Shown one piece after another: positions 1-8,763 of a DNA stretch of 64,000 bases (positions are counted from its first letter, which is position 1; each line of letters starts with the position of its first letter). Location: contig NZ_CP061379.1 of NCBI RefSeq assembly GCF_015624505.1, positions 6,076,001 to 6,140,000 on the forward strand, read 5' to 3'. The notes beneath the pieces are model-generated. The model made no database searches, was not told the DNA's origin, and worked only from the letters and a program-made list of their open reading frames with translations. Source of the stretch: Bradyrhizobium commune. GTDB lineage: Bacteria; Pseudomonadota; Alphaproteobacteria; Rhizobiales; Xanthobacteraceae. The position numbers and the translations under genes were made by a program.

Positions 1-805
1 AGACCTTGCCTTCCTCGATGGTCCAGGGCGCGGCGTTCTCGCCGACCAGCACCAGTGCGCCGCGCGGCAGGACCAGCTCGATGCCGAGATTGCGCGCGGC
101 ATGCGCGCCGGAGCATTCCATGATGAGCGCGAAACGTTTTGACGTATCGCCGACCGGATGCGTTTTCGCGCCGAAGGATTGCGCGATCTTCAGGCGCGCT
201 GCATTTGGGTCGGCCACGTAGATGTCGTTGTAACCGAGCGCGTGGAGCGCCAGCACGACGCCGAGGCCGACCGGCCCCGCGCCCATCACGAGCACCGGCC
301 CGGCCTCACCCGCCGGCACGACGCGGCTGACGAAGCGCACAGCGTGGCCGGATGTGCCGATGGCGTCGAGCAATAGCGGCGCGAGACTGTCCTCGATGTC
401 GTCGGGCACCGGGAGCAGGCAGTTCTCCGGCACCGGCACGTATTCGGCGTAACCGCCGGGCCGGTTCCAGCCGATCAAGCTGGAGACCGCGAGGCACATC
501 TGGGTGTCGCCACGCTTGCAGGCGGCACAATGATCGCAATGAAGCGGGATATAAACGGCGCAACGACGGCCGTGCAGGCGATGGCTGGGTTGTTCGACAA
601 CGCCAAAGATCTCGTGGCCGGCGGTGAACTCGGCACCCTTGTGCCAGAGCTTGAAATCCGAACCACACAGCGCGGTACGCGAGACGCGCAACAGCACCTC
701 GCCGCTCCCGACGTCCGGCATCGCGACACGTTCGATGGTGATGCGGTCGTTGCCGTGGAAGACCGCGGCCTGCATGATCGCATTCGGACGGGGTGACACA
801 TTCAT
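1..805 (-). CDS. Zinc-dependent alcohol dehydrogenase (MDR family), C-terminus cut by window edge
   Basis: Medium-chain NAD(P)-dependent alcohol or polyol dehydrogenase; 268 residues are visible and the frame is still open at base 1. The catalytic-zinc region is present (Cys47 in a CGSD context, then GHE with His64). The structural-zinc lobe is canonical, with Cys90, Cys93, Cys96 and Cys104 in C-x2-C-x2-C-x7-C spacing. The nucleotide-binding GAGPVG lies at 175-180. The ATG at 803-805 is 7 bases after the stop of the upstream permease, so it is translated with the sugar ABC transporter and probably oxidises the imported sugar or polyol, or a derivative. The family is clear; the substrate cannot be read from the sequence. 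Confidence 0.9.
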   Translation of the reverse strand, partial: MNVSPRPNAIMQAAVFHGNDRITIERVAMPDVGSGEVLLRVSRTALCGSDFKLWHKGAEFTAGHEIFGVVEQPSHRLHGRRCAVYIPLHCDHCAACKRGDTQMCLAVSSLIGWNRPGGYAEYVPVPENCLLPVPDDIEDSLAPLLLDAIGTSGHAVRFVSRVVPAGEAGPVLVMGAGPVGLGVVLALHALGYNDIYVADPNAARLKIAQSFGAKTHPVGDTSKRFALIMECSGAHAARNLGIELVLPRGALVLVGENAAPWTIEEGKV

Positions 806-812
806 CGGATAC

Positions 813-1640
813 CTAGCCTTTCACCGCGCCGAGAGTCAGTCCGGACACCAGCCAGCGCTGAACCAGGGCCGCCAGCACCAGCGGCGGCAACGCGATCAAC
901 GTCGCAGCCGCCATCAGCGCGCCCCATTGCGTCGAGCCTTCGCCGATGAAGTTGAAGGCCGCCGCGATCAGCGTCTTGGTGTCGCCGTTGGAGAGCACCA
1001 GCGCAAACAGGAAATAGTTCCACGAGAACACGAAGGCGAGGATCGCCGAGACCGCGACACCGGACGCCACCAGCGGCAGCGCGATGCGCCAGAGGATACG
1101 CGTGACGCTGCATCCGTCGACCTGCGACGCCTCGAACACGCTGCGCGGGATGCCGTCGAAGGACGGCAGCAAAACCCAGATCACGATCGGCAAGGTGATG
1201 ACCGCATGGCTGAGGATCAGCGCGGTGTAGGAGCCGATCATGCCGACCTGCCGGAACATCACGTACCATGGCAGCAAGAACAGCGTGCCGGGCGCCATAC
1301 GCGCCGCCAGCGTCAGGATCGCCGGCCAGGAGATGCGCGTCCATGAGACGGCAAAGGCCGCAGGAATCCCGAACAGCAGACCGAGCGCGGTCGAGCCCAC
1401 CGTCACAATGAGACTGTTGAGCGCGTAGCTCAGGAACGGCGTGGTCCTGGTCAGCTCGACATAATTGTCGAGCGTCGGCGTGAAGACCAGCGTCGGCGGA
1501 TAGGCGGTGACCTCGAAGGACGGCTTGAACGAGGACAGCACCATCCAGACCGTCGGCGCCATGATGATGATTCCGGCCAGCACGAGCTGCACCGAATTCA
1601 GCCAGCGGATCCAGCGGTCGGTGTTGGCGGCATCGCTCAT
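813..1640 (-). CDS. Carbohydrate ABC transporter permease (MalG type)
   Basis: Inner-membrane permease of a CUT1-type sugar importer, about 275 residues with six predicted membrane segments. The EAA loop that docks the ATPase is present (EASQVDG followed by an I-A-LP pattern). The open frame extends further upstream, but the ATG at 1638-1640 (MSDAANTDRW) lies 4 bases after the stop of the partner permease and removes a basic non-membrane stretch, so it was chosen. It pairs with the MalF-type permease and the binding protein. The ATPase is not in this window and presumably lies beyond the left edge or elsewhere. Confidence 0.93.
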   Translation of the reverse strand: MSDAANTDRWIRWLNSVQLVLAGIIIMAPTVWMVLSSFKPSFEVTAYPPTLVFTPTLDNYVELTRTTPFLSYALNSLIVTVGSTALGLLFGIPAAFAVSWTRISWPAILTLAARMAPGTLFLLPWYVMFRQVGMIGSYTALILSHAVITLPIVIWVLLPSFDGIPRSVFEASQVDGCSVTRILWRIALPLVASGVAVSAILAFVFSWNYFLFALVLSNGDTKTLIAAAFNFIGEGSTQWGALMAAATLIALPPLVLAALVQRWLVSGLTLGAVKG

Positions 1641-1644
1641 GACA

Positions 1645-2532
1645 TCACCATGCCACCGCGCCGCGCAGGCGGTTGAAGGCAAGGACGGCGCCGAACACGA
1701 TCGCCGTCAGCGTCAGCATCAGCGCGCTGGCATAGCCGATGTTGAAGAATTCGAAGCCGACCCGGAAGCCGTAGATGTTGAGCGTGTTCGAGGCGTTGCC
1801 GGGACCGCCCTGGGTCGTGATGTAGATGATGTCGAAGAAGCGCAAGAGGTCGACGCTGCGGAGGATGGCGGCGGCGACGATGGTCGGCAGCAGCAACGGC
1901 AGCGTGATGCGCTGGAAGGTCTTGAACGCCGACGCACCATCGATCTGGGCGGCCTCGTAGACGCTCGGCGGCAACGACTGCAATCCGCCGAGCACGATCA
2001 GGGCGACATAGGGCGTCCACTGCCAGCTATCGATCAGCGCGACAGTCGGAATGACCCAGGTCGGCGAGGCCAGCCAGTCCGACGGCGGCAGGCCGAACGA
2101 CTGGAGAATGTAATTCGCGGCGCCGAGCGACGGATCCAAGATCACCAGCCACATCATGCCGGCCACCACCGGCGGCATCATGAAAGGCGAGATGAACAGC
2201 GAGCGCACGATTCCCGGCAGGCGCTTGGTGTGAAACAGCACGAGCGCAAGCCAGACGCCGAAGACGAGTTGCAGCACCAGCGACAGCACGAACAGCGCGA
2301 TGGTGATCCACAGCCCGTGCCAGAACTCGTAGTCGGAGATCAGCTTCGAATAATTGGCGAGACCCGCGAAGGATTGCTTGCCCGTCTGGGAAAAACTCAG
2401 GAAGCCGAGCCAGACGGTATAAACGACCGGAAACGCGATCATGGCGAGCGTGAAGACCACAGCCGGCGCCGAGAGCGCCGACATTTCCAGCCTCTGCCGG
2501 TCCTGCGTCAATGTCGCAGCCGTGTCCGACAT
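1645..2532 (-). CDS. Carbohydrate ABC transporter permease (MalF type)
   Basis: First permease subunit of the sugar importer, 295 residues with six hydrophobic segments. An EAA loop (EAAQIDG, then an I-T-LP pattern) marks the ATPase contact. The start is taken at the ATG of MSDTAATL (2530-2532), which has an AAGGAAA ribosome site about 8 bases upstream. The open frame reaches 2784, but that extension is arginine-rich, overlaps the 3' end of the binding-protein gene and lacks coding character. Family CUT1 importers use a heterodimer of MalF- and MalG-type permeases, as seen here. Confidence 0.93.
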   Translation of the reverse strand: MSDTAATLTQDRQRLEMSALSAPAVVFTLAMIAFPVVYTVWLGFLSFSQTGKQSFAGLANYSKLISDYEFWHGLWITIALFVLSLVLQLVFGVWLALVLFHTKRLPGIVRSLFISPFMMPPVVAGMMWLVILDPSLGAANYILQSFGLPPSDWLASPTWVIPTVALIDSWQWTPYVALIVLGGLQSLPPSVYEAAQIDGASAFKTFQRITLPLLLPTIVAAAILRSVDLLRFFDIIYITTQGGPGNASNTLNIYGFRVGFEFFNIGYASALMLTLTAIVFGAVLAFNRLRGAVAW

Positions 2533-2594
2533 GCATCCGTTTCCTTGATCGGGTGAGGTGCCGGCACGCCGCGAAGCCAGCCGGCATCGGGCGG

Positions 2595-3896
2595 TTAGTT
2601 CAGCGCGATCAGCGCATCGAGCGCCTTGTCGGCATCCGCGCAAGCCTGATCGACGGTCTTCTGCTTCAGGATCAGATCCTGTACCGCCTGCCCGATGAAC
2701 TCGCGCGATTGCGGATTGGCGACGATGGGATAGCCGACTTCGGATGAGCCCTTGGTGGCAAGCACGTCGAGCGCGCCTTGCCATTCCTTACGCACGGGCT
2801 CTTCGTCGATCCACTTGCGGTACTCGGGATCCTTGGCGACTGACGGACGCGGCGGGGCAATGCCCTGGAGCGCCATCTTCTTCTGTACCTCGGGGCTGGT
2901 CGCCCATTGCACGAAATACCAGGCCGCGTCCGGTTGCTTGCTGTGCGAGGACACCGCCATGCCCCAGCCGATCGTGGTCGGCACCTGGCCGGCATCGCCC
3001 GCCGGGAACGGCAACAGCCCGGTGTCCTTGAGGCGCGCGCCACCGTCCATCACCGTGCGCAGCTCATTGGACGATTCGAACGCCATCGCCGCACGGCCGC
3101 TGCGGTAAAGCGCGGAAATTTGCTGGAAGCTGTAATTGACGACGCCGGGCGGCCCGAAATCGCGCAGCAACCGGCTATAGGTGTCGAGCGCCTCCTTGCC
3201 CTTAGCGGAGCACAGGTTCGACTTGCCGTTGGCGATGTAGGTCCCGCCGATATTGTGCAGCATGTTGCTGAACGTGTAGGCGACCGCGGGCTTGAGGCCA
3301 CGCGAGACGAACGGCGTCACCGTGCCGTCGCAGCTCTTGATCTTTTCGGCGGCCGCCTCGACGTCCTTCATGGTCTTCGGCGCCTCGATGCCGCACTTCT
3401 TGAAGATGTCGGTGCGGTAATAGAAGATCGGGCCCTCGATGTTCATCGGCATGCTGGTCAGCTTGCCACCGAAGGTCGCAGCCTTCAGCAGGGCCTGGCT
3501 CAACCCGTTGGGGTCATAGTCCTTGGCGACATCGTTCTTGGCCATCACGGTGAGATCGGCATACCAGCCGGCGGACGCGAACTGCTCACCCTCGCGCGAC
3601 GGCAGCGTCATGTATACGTCGACCTCGTCGCTGTTCGCGTTCATGACGGTGACCAGACGCTGTCGCATCTGCTGTTCCTGATAGCCGTCGACCTTCAGGG
3701 TCATGCCGGTCAGCTGCTCGAAATCGGCCTTGTAGGTCAGCAGCGCCTGCGACACCGGATTATTGTTGGCGAGAAAGGTGACCGTCCTGCCCTCGAACTT
3801 CATCCAGTCGAAATCGGCTGCGCGCGCCTGCGCACTGACCGCGGCAATTGCGAGAACCGGCAGCACGACGCGTGTCGCGAGCATCCTGGCCTTCAT
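2595..3896 (-). CDS. Sugar ABC transporter substrate-binding protein
   Basis: Periplasmic solute-binding protein of the family 1 (MalE/UgpB) type, 433 residues. It starts with a Sec signal peptide whose likely cleavage follows AQARA near residue 27. The mature domain begins with a VTFLANNNP strand and has the length usual for cluster B binding proteins. A GGAGGAGAG ribosome site sits just before the ATG at 3894-3896. It is the first gene of the leftward operon (binding protein, MalF, MalG, alcohol dehydrogenase) and is divergent from the LacI regulator, which probably represses it. The sugar is unknown. Confidence 0.93.
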   Translation of the reverse strand: MKARMLATRVVLPVLAIAAVSAQARAADFDWMKFEGRTVTFLANNNPVSQALLTYKADFEQLTGMTLKVDGYQEQQMRQRLVTVMNANSDEVDVYMTLPSREGEQFASAGWYADLTVMAKNDVAKDYDPNGLSQALLKAATFGGKLTSMPMNIEGPIFYYRTDIFKKCGIEAPKTMKDVEAAAEKIKSCDGTVTPFVSRGLKPAVAYTFSNMLHNIGGTYIANGKSNLCSAKGKEALDTYSRLLRDFGPPGVVNYSFQQISALYRSGRAAMAFESSNELRTVMDGGARLKDTGLLPFPAGDAGQVPTTIGWGMAVSSHSKQPDAAWYFVQWATSPEVQKKMALQGIAPPRPSVAKDPEYRKWIDEEPVRKEWQGALDVLATKGSSEVGYPIVANPQSREFIGQAVQDLILKQKTVDQACADADKALDALIALN

Positions 3897-3914
3897 CGAA
3901 CTCTCCTCCCGGCT

Positions 3915-3935
3915 GGCCGCCTTATGTTGGCGGCC
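3915..3935 (-). promoter_or_regulatory. Hairpin in the leader of the sugar-binding-protein mRNA
   Basis: GGCCGCC (3915-3921) and GGCGGCC (3929-3935) form a perfect 7-bp stem with a 7-base loop. It ends a few bases before the GGAGGAGAG ribosome site of the leftward gene, so it lies in that mRNA's 5' leader. It could tune translation or stability. On the plus strand it is followed by a short T run, but no plus-strand gene ends here, so a terminator role is less likely. Confidence 0.4.
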
Positions 3936-3951
3936 CTTTTTGAACAGGGCC

Positions 3952-3965
3952 TGAAAACGGTTACA
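3952..3965. promoter_or_regulatory. Possible weaker LacI-family operator
   Basis: TGAAAACGGTTACA is a 14-base imperfect dyad around a central CG, with 5 of 7 pairs matching. It resembles the perfect palindrome at 4063-4076 and lies on the transporter side of the divergent region. Two sites flanking divergent promoters would suit a LacI-type looping or dual repressor, but the match is loose. Confidence 0.3.
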
Positions 3966-4062
3966 TCTTAAGCGTCATGCCCGCTGTGTCAAGCGATGGA
4001 CATGCAGCAAAATCTGCGGCAGATTTGTGGGGATATCACTACCATACAGCCTGCCGAGCGAA

Positions 4063-4076
4063 ATGTAACGTTACAT
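4063..4076. promoter_or_regulatory. Perfect 14-bp palindrome, likely LacI-family operator
   Basis: ATGTAACGTTACAT is a perfect palindrome with the central CG typical of LacI/GalR operators. It sits two bases before the chosen ATG of the LacI-family regulator and in the shared divergent region with the sugar transporter operon. That placement suggests autoregulation and control of the transporter. Confidence 0.6.
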
Positions 4077-4078
4077 CC

Positions 4079-5113
4079 ATGCGATTGACAAACGCCAAGT
4101 CTGCAAAGCAGGGCATCCGCGCCGTTGCGGCCCGCGCCGGCGTGTCGACCGCATCCGTCTCGCGTGCCCTCAACAATCCGGACGCGGTCAGTCCGTCCTT
4201 GCGCGTCCGCATCGAGCAGGCCATCGACGCGCTTGGCTACATTCCGCATGCGCCGGCGCGCATCCTTTCGTCGCGCCGCTCGCGAACACTCGGCGCAATC
4301 GTGCCAACGATCGACAACACGATGTTCGCGCGCGGCATCGCCTCGCTCCAGCAATATCTGTCGTCGGTCGGGTACATGCTGTTTCTCACCACGAGCGGCT
4401 ATGATCTCGACGTCGAATTGCAGCAGGCGCGTAATTTGATCAGCCGCGGCGTCGACGGCCTGGTGCTGCGCGGCGATTGCCATCACGACGGATTGCGCAA
4501 GCTGCTCGCCGACAACGCGGTGCCCTTCATCAATGTCGGGATCTACCAGCCCGACCGCCCTTACCCGTGCGTCGGAACGGACAACGAGGCCGCCGCCCAT
4601 CGCGCGGCCGCGCACGTTATCGAGCTTGGTCACAGCCGTATCGGCATTGTGTCGGCACTCCAGCGCAACAATGATCGCGCCAGCGCGCGCGTTGCCGGCT
4701 TTCGCCGCGCGCTGACCGGGAACGGCCTCGAATTGCCTGCGCAATGGCACGTCGAGGTGCCCTACACGCTGGACGATGCTCGCGAAGCGGCTCGTTATCT
4801 CCTGAACCTCAAGGACCGTCCGACGGCCGTGGTCTGCGGCAACGACGTCATCGCCTACGGCGTGTTGCTCGAGGCTGAGCGCAGCGGCTTTTCAGTGCCG
4901 CGCGACCTGTCGGTCGTCGGCTTCGACGATCTCGACTGGAGTCGCCATCTGCGACCAAGCCTGACCACAATCCATGTTCCGACAGGAGAAACCTGGCAGC
5001 GCGCCGGAGAATATCTGGTGCGCAGCCTCGCCGGCGAGCAGACCATCATGCACCGCGAGATCGACTTCTCGCTAGTGGTCCGGGAATCGACGGCGCCGCC
5101 CCCTCAATCCTGA
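4079..5113 (+). CDS. LacI-family transcriptional regulator
   Basis: Sugar-responsive repressor of about 344 residues. The N-terminal helix-turn-helix reads AVAARAGVSTASVSRALNN, followed by the hinge helix (PHAPARILSSRRS) and a periplasmic-binding-like effector domain (LGAIVPTIDN onward, ending with a GFDDLDW segment typical of the family). The ATG at 4079 places the HTH about 15 residues from the start; the longer open frame from 3977 would run through the palindrome at 4063-4076 and was rejected. The SDR gene follows 14 bases downstream and is probably co-transcribed. Likely regulates the divergent transporter operon and itself. Confidence 0.92.
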   Translation: MRLTNAKSAKQGIRAVAARAGVSTASVSRALNNPDAVSPSLRVRIEQAIDALGYIPHAPARILSSRRSRTLGAIVPTIDNTMFARGIASLQQYLSSVGYMLFLTTSGYDLDVELQQARNLISRGVDGLVLRGDCHHDGLRKLLADNAVPFINVGIYQPDRPYPCVGTDNEAAAHRAAAHVIELGHSRIGIVSALQRNNDRASARVAGFRRALTGNGLELPAQWHVEVPYTLDDAREAARYLLNLKDRPTAVVCGNDVIAYGVLLEAERSGFSVPRDLSVVGFDDLDWSRHLRPSLTTIHVPTGETWQRAGEYLVRSLAGEQTIMHREIDFSLVVRESTAPPPQS

Positions 5114-5127
5114 CGTGAGACCTATCG

Positions 5128-5862
5128 ATGAGTTCCAGTTTTTCCCTTGCCCCCGACTTTCATGCCGTTGTGATCGGCGGCGCCGGCGATATTGGCGCCG
5201 CGATCAGCAATCAGTTCTGCGATCTCGGCGCGACCGTGACCGCAACGGCTGCCGACGAGGCCGATCTGGCGCGCACCCTGCTTAAGCCGCGCACCGGGCT
5301 CTCGCTTGCGACCCTCGACATCACCAGCGATGAAGCTGTCGCGTCATTCGCGCGGCCGCATAAGCGAGTCGATGCGCTGATCAATTGCGCCGGGATTCTC
5401 GCGCGCGACAAGGAATTCGAGATCGAGACCTTCATGAAGGTGATCGACGTCAATCTCACCGGCACGTTCCGGACCTGCATGGCGTTCCATCCGCTGCTCG
5501 CGGAAACCAAGGGTTCGATCGTCAACATCGCCTCGATGAATGCGACGCTGGCGCTGCCGCGGATCCCCGCTTATTGCGCCAGCAAGGGCGGCGTCGTGAT
5601 GCTGACCAAGGCGCTGGCTTTGAAGTGGGCCGAGAACGGGATCCGCGTCAATGCCGTTGCGCCAGGCTACATCGAGACCGCGATCAACGCCGCAGGCCGG
5701 ACCGATCGCGCGCACTACCAGCGCATTGCCGACCGGACCGCGGTCAAGCGATGGGGGCAGCCGGAAGAGATTGCGGGCGCCGTCGCGTTCCTCTGCATGC
5801 CCGCTTCGCAATATGCGACCGGCACGGTGGTTGCGGTGGATGGCGGCTTCCTGGCGGGGTAG
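5128..5862 (+). CDS. SDR family oxidoreductase
   Basis: Classical short-chain dehydrogenase of 244 residues. The cofactor motif GGAGDIG lies at 17-23, NCAGI near 86-90, and the catalytic triad is Ser136, Tyr149 and Lys153 (YCASK). The C-terminal [12 protein letters not shown] and VVAVDGGF segments are typical. It follows the LacI regulator by 14 bases and, with the zinc alcohol dehydrogenase of the divergent operon, would supply two oxidation steps for an imported sugar or polyol. The exact substrate cannot be assigned. Confidence 0.92.
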   Translation: MSSSFSLAPDFHAVVIGGAGDIGAAISNQFCDLGATVTATAADEADLARTLLKPRTGLSLATLDITSDEAVASFARPHKRVDALINCAGILARDKEFEIETFMKVIDVNLTGTFRTCMAFHPLLAETKGSIVNIASMNATLALPRIPAYCASKGGVVMLTKALALKWAENGIRVNAVAPGYIETAINAAGRTDRAHYQRIADRTAVKRWGQPEEIAGAVAFLCMPASQYATGTVVAVDGGFLAG

Positions 5863-5869
5863 CGCGATT

Positions 5870-7306
5870 CTAGACGCCCAGCGCCTTGCGATTGAACGTG
5901 CGCAGGAATCGCAGCGACAGCGTGCGCACATTGGCGACGTTGAGCAGCCACGTCATGGCGACGTAAGCGAGGCCGCCCGTGGCACTGACGATGATGAGCG
6001 AGACGAGACCAGTGCCGCTCACCTCCGCGCGTGCGACGAGGATCGCGCCCGCCATCGCCGCGGCAGAGGCCGCAACGCCGGCGAGCCGGTTGACGTCGAA
6101 CGGCACGGGATGGGCGCGGTACATCAAGACGACGGCGACGACGAAGCCGATCGCCTCGGTCGCGAGCGTCGCCAGCGCCGCGCCGGTGAGGCCGTAGCCT
6201 GCGACCAGCGCGAACATCAGCGCCACGCTCACGAGCAACGTCAGGAACGACTGCGCCGCCAGCATGAACGGCCGCTCGGCGAGCTGGAAGCTGATCTGCA
6301 CGTAGAACTGGTTGGCGATCCCGAAGAGGCGGGCGAGCACCAGCGTCGGCAGCAGCGCCGATACGCCGGCGCGGAAATCGATCCCGACGAGCGTGCCTGC
6401 GACCTGGTCGGCCGCGAGCGCCAGCCAGACCGCCACGGGCGCGACCACGACCAGCAGCAATTCGAGACTCTCGGTCAGCCGCTCCCGCGTCGTCTCCCTG
6501 TTCTTCTCCGACAGCGTCCGAAACACCAGCGGCACTGTCGCCGCGGCAACACTGGATGCAATCATGACCATGAACTGGCGCGGCAGGTCGGCGGCGACGC
6601 CGAAGATGCCGGCGGCGTCCTTGCCGAGGAGATAAGCGACGATGAGGCGGTCGCAGGTCGAGTAGAGTGCGACTGAAAGCCCGGCCAGCGTCAGTGGCAG
6701 GCCGTAGCGCGACAGCTGCATGAACTGGCTGGGCTGAAAGCGCGCGATCCTGGTGCGGTCACCGGCGAGATTGAGGATGATACCCGTCAGCGAGCCCAGG
6801 CCGAACGCCGCGAGCAGGCCCATGCCACCCCAGCCGAGCCAGATGCCCAGCAGACCGAAGCCGACGCTGGACACGCTCCGCACGATCGAGATCGCGGCGA
6901 AGCGATAGGGGCGCAATTTGGCGCGCTCGAACTCCTGGCCGACATCGACCGCGTTCGACATGATCGCGACGAACATGCTGGCAAGCACCAGCTCGACACT
7001 GACGTCGCTGCGGAACAGGAACACCAGCGGGGTCGCGGCGCAGAGCGCGACGGCAGTGAGCGCGAAGGCGACGATCGCCGTGCCGCGAAAATCCACCTCC
7101 GCCGACATCGCCTGGTAGCGTGACACCGACAGCTTGATCCAGGCGAAGAAGATCGCGCCCAGAATGCCGGCAATGCTGATGCCGACGACATAGACGCCGT
7201 ATTCCGCCGGCGTCAGCAGGCGCGTGTAGGCGGTGACGGCGAAGAACCCCACCGCCGCAGGCAGAATGTAGGCAACGAGATAAATCGAGAAATGGCGATT
7301 CAGCAT
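5870..7306 (-). CDS. Oligosaccharide flippase (Wzx-like, polysaccharide biosynthesis family)
   Basis: Integral membrane protein of 478 residues with about 12-14 hydrophobic segments spread along its length and short basic loops, the pattern of the MATE/MVF superfamily polysaccharide exporters. The N-terminus (MLNRHFSIYLVAYILPAAVG) and the early LLTPAEYGVY segment match the family. It would flip lipid-linked glycan repeat units across the inner membrane. It ends 7 bases from the convergent SDR gene. The divergent glycosyltransferase, xylanase and DUF6492 gene nearby support a role in surface-glycan assembly. Confidence 0.85.
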   Translation of the reverse strand: MLNRHFSIYLVAYILPAAVGFFAVTAYTRLLTPAEYGVYVVGISIAGILGAIFFAWIKLSVSRYQAMSAEVDFRGTAIVAFALTAVALCAATPLVFLFRSDVSVELVLASMFVAIMSNAVDVGQEFERAKLRPYRFAAISIVRSVSSVGFGLLGIWLGWGGMGLLAAFGLGSLTGIILNLAGDRTRIARFQPSQFMQLSRYGLPLTLAGLSVALYSTCDRLIVAYLLGKDAAGIFGVAADLPRQFMVMIASSVAAATVPLVFRTLSEKNRETTRERLTESLELLLVVVAPVAVWLALAADQVAGTLVGIDFRAGVSALLPTLVLARLFGIANQFYVQISFQLAERPFMLAAQSFLTLLVSVALMFALVAGYGLTGAALATLATEAIGFVVAVVLMYRAHPVPFDVNRLAGVAASAAAMAGAILVARAEVSGTGLVSLIIVSATGGLAYVAMTWLLNVANVRTLSLRFLRTFNRKALGV

Positions 7307-7579
7307 GCGTGCACGAGACCGGCGGCCTTGAAATCGAGCGGCCGTTAATCAGTTGGACCTTGGCTTGACGATCAAAGGCTTGGCGATCGGACTGCGCCGC
7401 AGCATCCCCCAAGAGTGTCACATAAGTCTGCAAATCGGCTGCCGAATGGGGCGGGCCCGCGGGTTTCGCGCGTTAGCGTTAAATTTGCCCTGTCCTTGAA
7501 CCGGATGGCGCGATCACACAAAAGAAACCATGTTTTCAGGACGTCGCCCGACCCCCTCCAATGCTTGGACGTGACTGAC

Positions 7580-8665
7580 ATGGACGTTGCCGAACGTATT
7601 AGGGCGAATCCGGCCTCCCTGCCCCATGGCGGCAGCGATGCGTCCCTGGTTCCGACGGCTCCCGCGGACGGGCGCGAGCGGATGACACTCAACCTGTTCT
7701 TCGAAGAGCGGGACGACCGCTGGCTTCCGGGCGACCGCCACATCCGACCGCTGCTGCGGCGGATGCTGCTCGGCAAATCCTGGATCAGCGGCCAGCGCCG
7801 TGTGTTCCTCAACCTCTGCGCCGGCCTCGACAGGGTGGGTATCCGCTATCGCGTGAACGATTACGGCTATATCCGGAAGCATCCGGACGAGCTCGCCTGC
7901 ATCATCGGGCGTCCCTTCGTGCTCGATTGGTTCGAATGGAAGAACCCGCTGCTGCTGGGCGTCGCCATGTACAACCATCCGGTGGAAGCACCGGACCGCC
8001 TGAAACTGCAAACCAAGACCGTTCTGGTGCCTTGCACCTGGTACGCCGACATGTGCCGGCCCTACTGGCCGCATGTCGAGGTCTGGCCGGTCGGCATAGA
8101 GACCGATTTGTGGACGCCGACGCCTGCCGCGCAGAAGAGCGTCGACGTGCTGCTCTATGACAAGGTGCGCTGGGAGCACGACCGCTATCAGACGGAGCTG
8201 ATCGAACCGATCCGCAAGCATCTCGAAGCAGCCGGTCCCTCCGTCGAAGTGATCCGTTATGGCCATTACAAGGAAGACGACTACAAGGCGGCGCTGGCGC
8301 GCTGCCGCAGTATGATCTTCCTCTGCGAGCACGAGAGCCAGGGCATCGCCTGCCAGCAGGCATTGTCGAGCGATGTTCCCGTATTCGCCTGGGATCGCGG
8401 CGGCCCGTGGCAGGATCCGGAATATTTCCCGCACAAGGTGACATACGAAGGCGGCGTGTCCTCGGTGCCCTATTTCGACGCACGCTGCGGCAGCTCGTTC
8501 ACCGGTGCGGACGGTTTCGTCTCCGGCTGGAGCGACTTCTGGTCGCATGTCAGCGCCGGCGATTTCGCACCTCGCGACTATGTGATGGAGAATCTGACGC
8601 TCGAGAAGGGCGCACTTCACTATTGCGACATTGCAGAAGCGGCCATACAGCGCCAAAGCCGCTGA
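7580..8665 (+). CDS. Glycosyltransferase (GT-B type)
   Basis: About 361 residues. The C-terminal half has an E-x7-E-like signature (EHESQGIACQQAL, then PVFAWDRG) as in GT4-type retaining enzymes that use nucleotide sugars. The start is uncertain: ATG 7580 (MDVAERIR) was chosen, ATG 7682 (MTLNLFFEE) begins the part that looks conserved, and the frame is open back to 7415. None has a strong ribosome site. The gene is divergent from the flippase and followed by the xylanase on the same strand. Likely adds a sugar in exopolysaccharide or LPS assembly. Confidence 0.78.
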   Translation: MDVAERIRANPASLPHGGSDASLVPTAPADGRERMTLNLFFEERDDRWLPGDRHIRPLLRRMLLGKSWISGQRRVFLNLCAGLDRVGIRYRVNDYGYIRKHPDELACIIGRPFVLDWFEWKNPLLLGVAMYNHPVEAPDRLKLQTKTVLVPCTWYADMCRPYWPHVEVWPVGIETDLWTPTPAAQKSVDVLLYDKVRWEHDRYQTELIEPIRKHLEAAGPSVEVIRYGHYKEDDYKAALARCRSMIFLCEHESQGIACQQALSSDVPVFAWDRGGPWQDPEYFPHKVTYEGGVSSVPYFDARCGSSFTGADGFVSGWSDFWSHVSAGDFAPRDYVMENLTLEKGALHYCDIAEAAIQRQSR

Positions 8666-8763
8666 CGACGTCCGGCAACGGTTAACCCAACACCAGGAAA
8701 CCCCGACGTCGCCAAGCGACGCTTGGTACGATGGTGCGTTGGTTCCGAAAGGACGCCCCCCAC

